NCBI GenBank assembly: GCA_021781075.1
Contig: JAJXXN010000140.1
Coordinates: forward strand, 1-6,746
Length of the DNA stretch: 6,746 nt
Direction: 5' to 3'
DNA from: Acidobacteriota bacterium
GTDB lineage: Bacteria > Acidobacteriota > Terriglobia > Terriglobales > Acidobacteriaceae
The translations under genes were made by a program, and so were the position numbers. The notes beneath the pieces were generated by a model. It saw only the letters and a program-made list of their open reading frames with translations. It was not told where the DNA came from and did not search any database. This document shows positions 5,371 to 6,746 of this stretch, in pieces (positions within the stretch are counted from its first letter, which is position 1; each line of letters starts with the position of its first letter).

Positions 5371-5472
5371 AAACGCCGCAGGCGGTTGTCGTGGATGCCC
5401 CCATGCTTGCCGGGTCGCATGCGCGCCTCGTCCTGCCCGCTTGCTTCCTGCAGGGTGGGCGCGTGATGTGGA

Positions 5473-6636
5473 TTACTGCAACTGAAGGGGCGTCAAAGCG
5501 ATCGTACGGCCGCTGCGCGCGGACTCACGCGCCGCTGTCAAAATCTGCATCACAATCAGGTTGGTCTTCAGCGAAGAGAGCCCGTCCTCCGCGTTGAGTT
5601 CGCCATGCAGCACCGCCGCAAGGTAATCCAGTGAATCGAGCTGGTTGGCAACCAGCCTTGGGGCCTCATGCTCCTCTTCAACCATTTGCCCCTTGTAGCG
5701 CGTGCGCACGCGATCCGAGGCCTCGGTTATCAGGTATCCGTTTGTGCCGTATACCTCCATGTCTTTGCGTGCAAAACTCCACGTCCATGAAGGTTGCAAA
5801 ACCGCCTGTGCGGTCTTGTAGCGCACAATGATGGTGGCATCGTCGTCCACAGCAGGATAGGTTTCAGGCTTGTCAGTCATGGCAACTGCGGTGACGCTCA
5901 CCGGCGTTTCTCCATGCATGATCATGGTCATCAAGTCAGCGCCATAGCAGCCGAAGTCGAATAGCGCCCCCGCGCCCGCTTCTGTCGGGTTGGTCAGCCA
6001 GCTGAAAAATGTCCTGCTCACGCCGATTTCTTTCGGCCCTTCATGGCCATCATGCACAACGACGCGTCGAATGGTGCCCAGTGACCCATCGCCGGCCTCG
6101 CGCAAGGCTTCGGCATTGCTGGCATACCAGGTGGTCTCGTAATTCACCAAAACCAGCGTATGGGTGGCGCGGGATACGCGCTCAATTGCCAGGGCGTCCT
6201 CCATCGTGGTCGACAGCGGCTTTTCCACCATCACGGCGGGGACGTGCGCCTGGGCGGCAATCTCAATGGCCTTGCGATGGCCATGAATCGATGTGTAGAC
6301 CAGCACGGCATCCGGATGCGTGGCCTCAATCATTTTCTGCTCGTTCGCAAAGAACAGCGTTGAGGCGAGTGAAAAACGCTGCGCATAGAGAGCCACCAGG
6401 TTTTTGTCTGGCTCGGCGATTCCCACCAGCGTGACCTGGTGGTTGCGCGCCAGCGCATCCATCAGTCCCAGCGCATGGTCATGGACAAGCCCGACGATCG
6501 CGACCCGCACGCTCTGTCCGGCCGGGACTGCGGCCGCTGGGGCCTTGGGCGATGTGTCGCTCGTTTGTGCCGTCATGCCCACTGTGCAAAATAGAACGGC
6601 CAGCAGGGAAAGCGCCACCATGCGTTGATTCTTCAT
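5473..6636 (-). CDS. Exported Gfo/Idh/MocA-family oxidoreductase
   Basis: A 387-residue NAD(P)-type dehydrogenase of the Gfo/Idh/MocA family, which oxidises or reduces sugars, cyclitols and their derivatives. Residues 1-24 form a signal peptide (MKNQR, MVALSLLAVLFCTVG, cleavage near MTA23 or TAQ24) without a twin-arginine motif. A Pro/Ala-rich linker (29-41) leads into the Rossmann domain. The usual GxGxxG is replaced by the loop GLVHDHALG (49-57). Strand 2 ends in GIAEPD (72-77), and the hallmark EKP is at 138-140 (VMVEKPLSTTMEDA). The C-terminal alpha/beta domain carries GALFDFGCYGADLM (223-235), matching the conserved helix of the family, although the catalytic His often seen there is absent. 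The start ATG at 6636 was preferred because AGGAGG (6647-6652) lies 10 bases upstream and the signal peptide begins there. The frame remains open to a GTG at 6738, but those codons span the ribosome binding site. It is the first gene of a likely pair with the isomerase. The substrate is unknown. Confidence 0.9.
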   Translation of the reverse strand: MKNQRMVALSLLAVLFCTVGMTAQTSDTSPKAPAAAVPAGQSVRVAIVGLVHDHALGLMDALARNHQVTLVGIAEPDKNLVALYAQRFSLASTLFFANEQKMIEATHPDAVLVYTSIHGHRKAIEIAAQAHVPAVMVEKPLSTTMEDALAIERVSRATHTLVLVNYETTWYASNAEALREAGDGSLGTIRRVVVHDGHEGPKEIGVSRTFFSWLTNPTEAGAGALFDFGCYGADLMTMIMHGETPVSVTAVAMTDKPETYPAVDDDATIIVRYKTAQAVLQPSWTWSFARKDMEVYGTNGYLITEASDRVRTRYKGQMVEEEHEAPRLVANQLDSLDYLAAVLHGELNAEDGLSSLKTNLIVMQILTAARESARSGRTIALTPLQLQ

Positions 6637-6646
6637 CCGTCGTAGT

Positions 6647-6652
6647 CCTCCT
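6647..6652 (-). promoter_or_regulatory. Ribosome binding site deciding the start of the oxidoreductase gene
   Basis: A full AGGAGG on the minus strand, 10 bases before the ATG at 6636, favours that start over the longer reading from 6738. The rest of the upstream stretch (6653-6746) shows no convincing -10/-35 pair. It contains an 8-bp palindrome, TCAATTGA (6669-6676), and two copies of GATGATGC (6680-6687 and 6718-6725), neither of clear meaning. The promoter may lie beyond the window edge. Confidence 0.65.
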
Positions 6653-6746
6653 ATGAGGTTTGCGGTGTTCAATTGATTGGATGATGCCGCCGATTCAACT
6701 TGCCAGGGCGGATTCTTGATGATGCAAACCATTTCCACTGAACAAA

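Noticed and set aside
5358..5420. Longer isomerase protein starting at the ATG at 5420
   Set aside because: A GAGG lies 5 bases upstream, but the extra 21 residues are basic and unlike the family, and a much stronger ribosome binding site precedes the ATG at 5357.
6637..6738. Longer oxidoreductase from the GTG at 6738, which would place RR just before MKNQR
   Set aside because: The apparent twin arginine comes from codons translated across the AGGAGG leader. No suitable start lies close upstream, and the surrounding residues do not fit the Tat consensus.
1..6746. tRNA, rRNA, CRISPR array, insertion sequence or phage genes
   Set aside because: No cloverleaf, regularly spaced repeats, transposase-like protein, terminal inverted repeats or target duplications were seen on either strand.

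Overview
The window looks like a piece of a moderately GC-rich (by eye about 60% GC), densely coded bacterial chromosome. The best guess for the source is an acidobacterium (Terriglobia-like). This is an inference from the style of the proteins: a long IspG variant, a Spinster-type MFS permease, an exported Gfo/Idh/MocA oxidoreductase paired with a TIM-barrel sugar isomerase, and a small exported OB-like protein. There is no rRNA or other phylogenetic marker to settle it, and no phage, transposon, CRISPR or tRNA signature was seen.

Layout, left to right. The C-terminal half of an MFS permease (+, truncated by the window edge) runs to 710. It converges, with a 2-bp gap, on a small secreted four-cysteine protein (-, 713-1255). 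An 82-bp divergent spacer holds a candidate promoter with a palindromic -10 element. It leads into an NTF2-fold/DUF4440 protein (+, 1338-1763), which converges with a 3-bp gap on ispG (-, 1767-2984), a core gene of the non-mevalonate isoprenoid pathway. A 168-bp divergent spacer (2985-3152) contains an 18-bp near-perfect palindrome and an extended -10 promoter. It precedes a TTG-started secreted protein with Sel1-like repeats (+, 3153-4346). After a 48-bp spacer with a dyad comes a convergent two-gene unit on the minus strand: an exported Gfo/Idh/MocA oxidoreductase (6636-5473) followed by a xylose-isomerase-like sugar epimerase/isomerase (5357-4395).

How they fit together. The last two genes are co-directional, 115 bp apart and belong to families that often cooperate in sugar or cyclitol oxidation and isomerisation, so they are probably one transcription unit. 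The predicted compartments differ, however: the oxidoreductase carries a Sec-type signal peptide and the isomerase has none. ispG is a housekeeping gene whose neighbours have no evident link to isoprenoid synthesis. The other genes appear to be independent single-gene units.

No clear new multi-gene system is visible. The most noteworthy items are the exported oxidoreductase with an atypical dinucleotide-binding loop, the Sel1 protein with an unrecognised N-terminal region, the palindrome in its promoter region, and the symmetric promoter in front of the DUF4440 gene.
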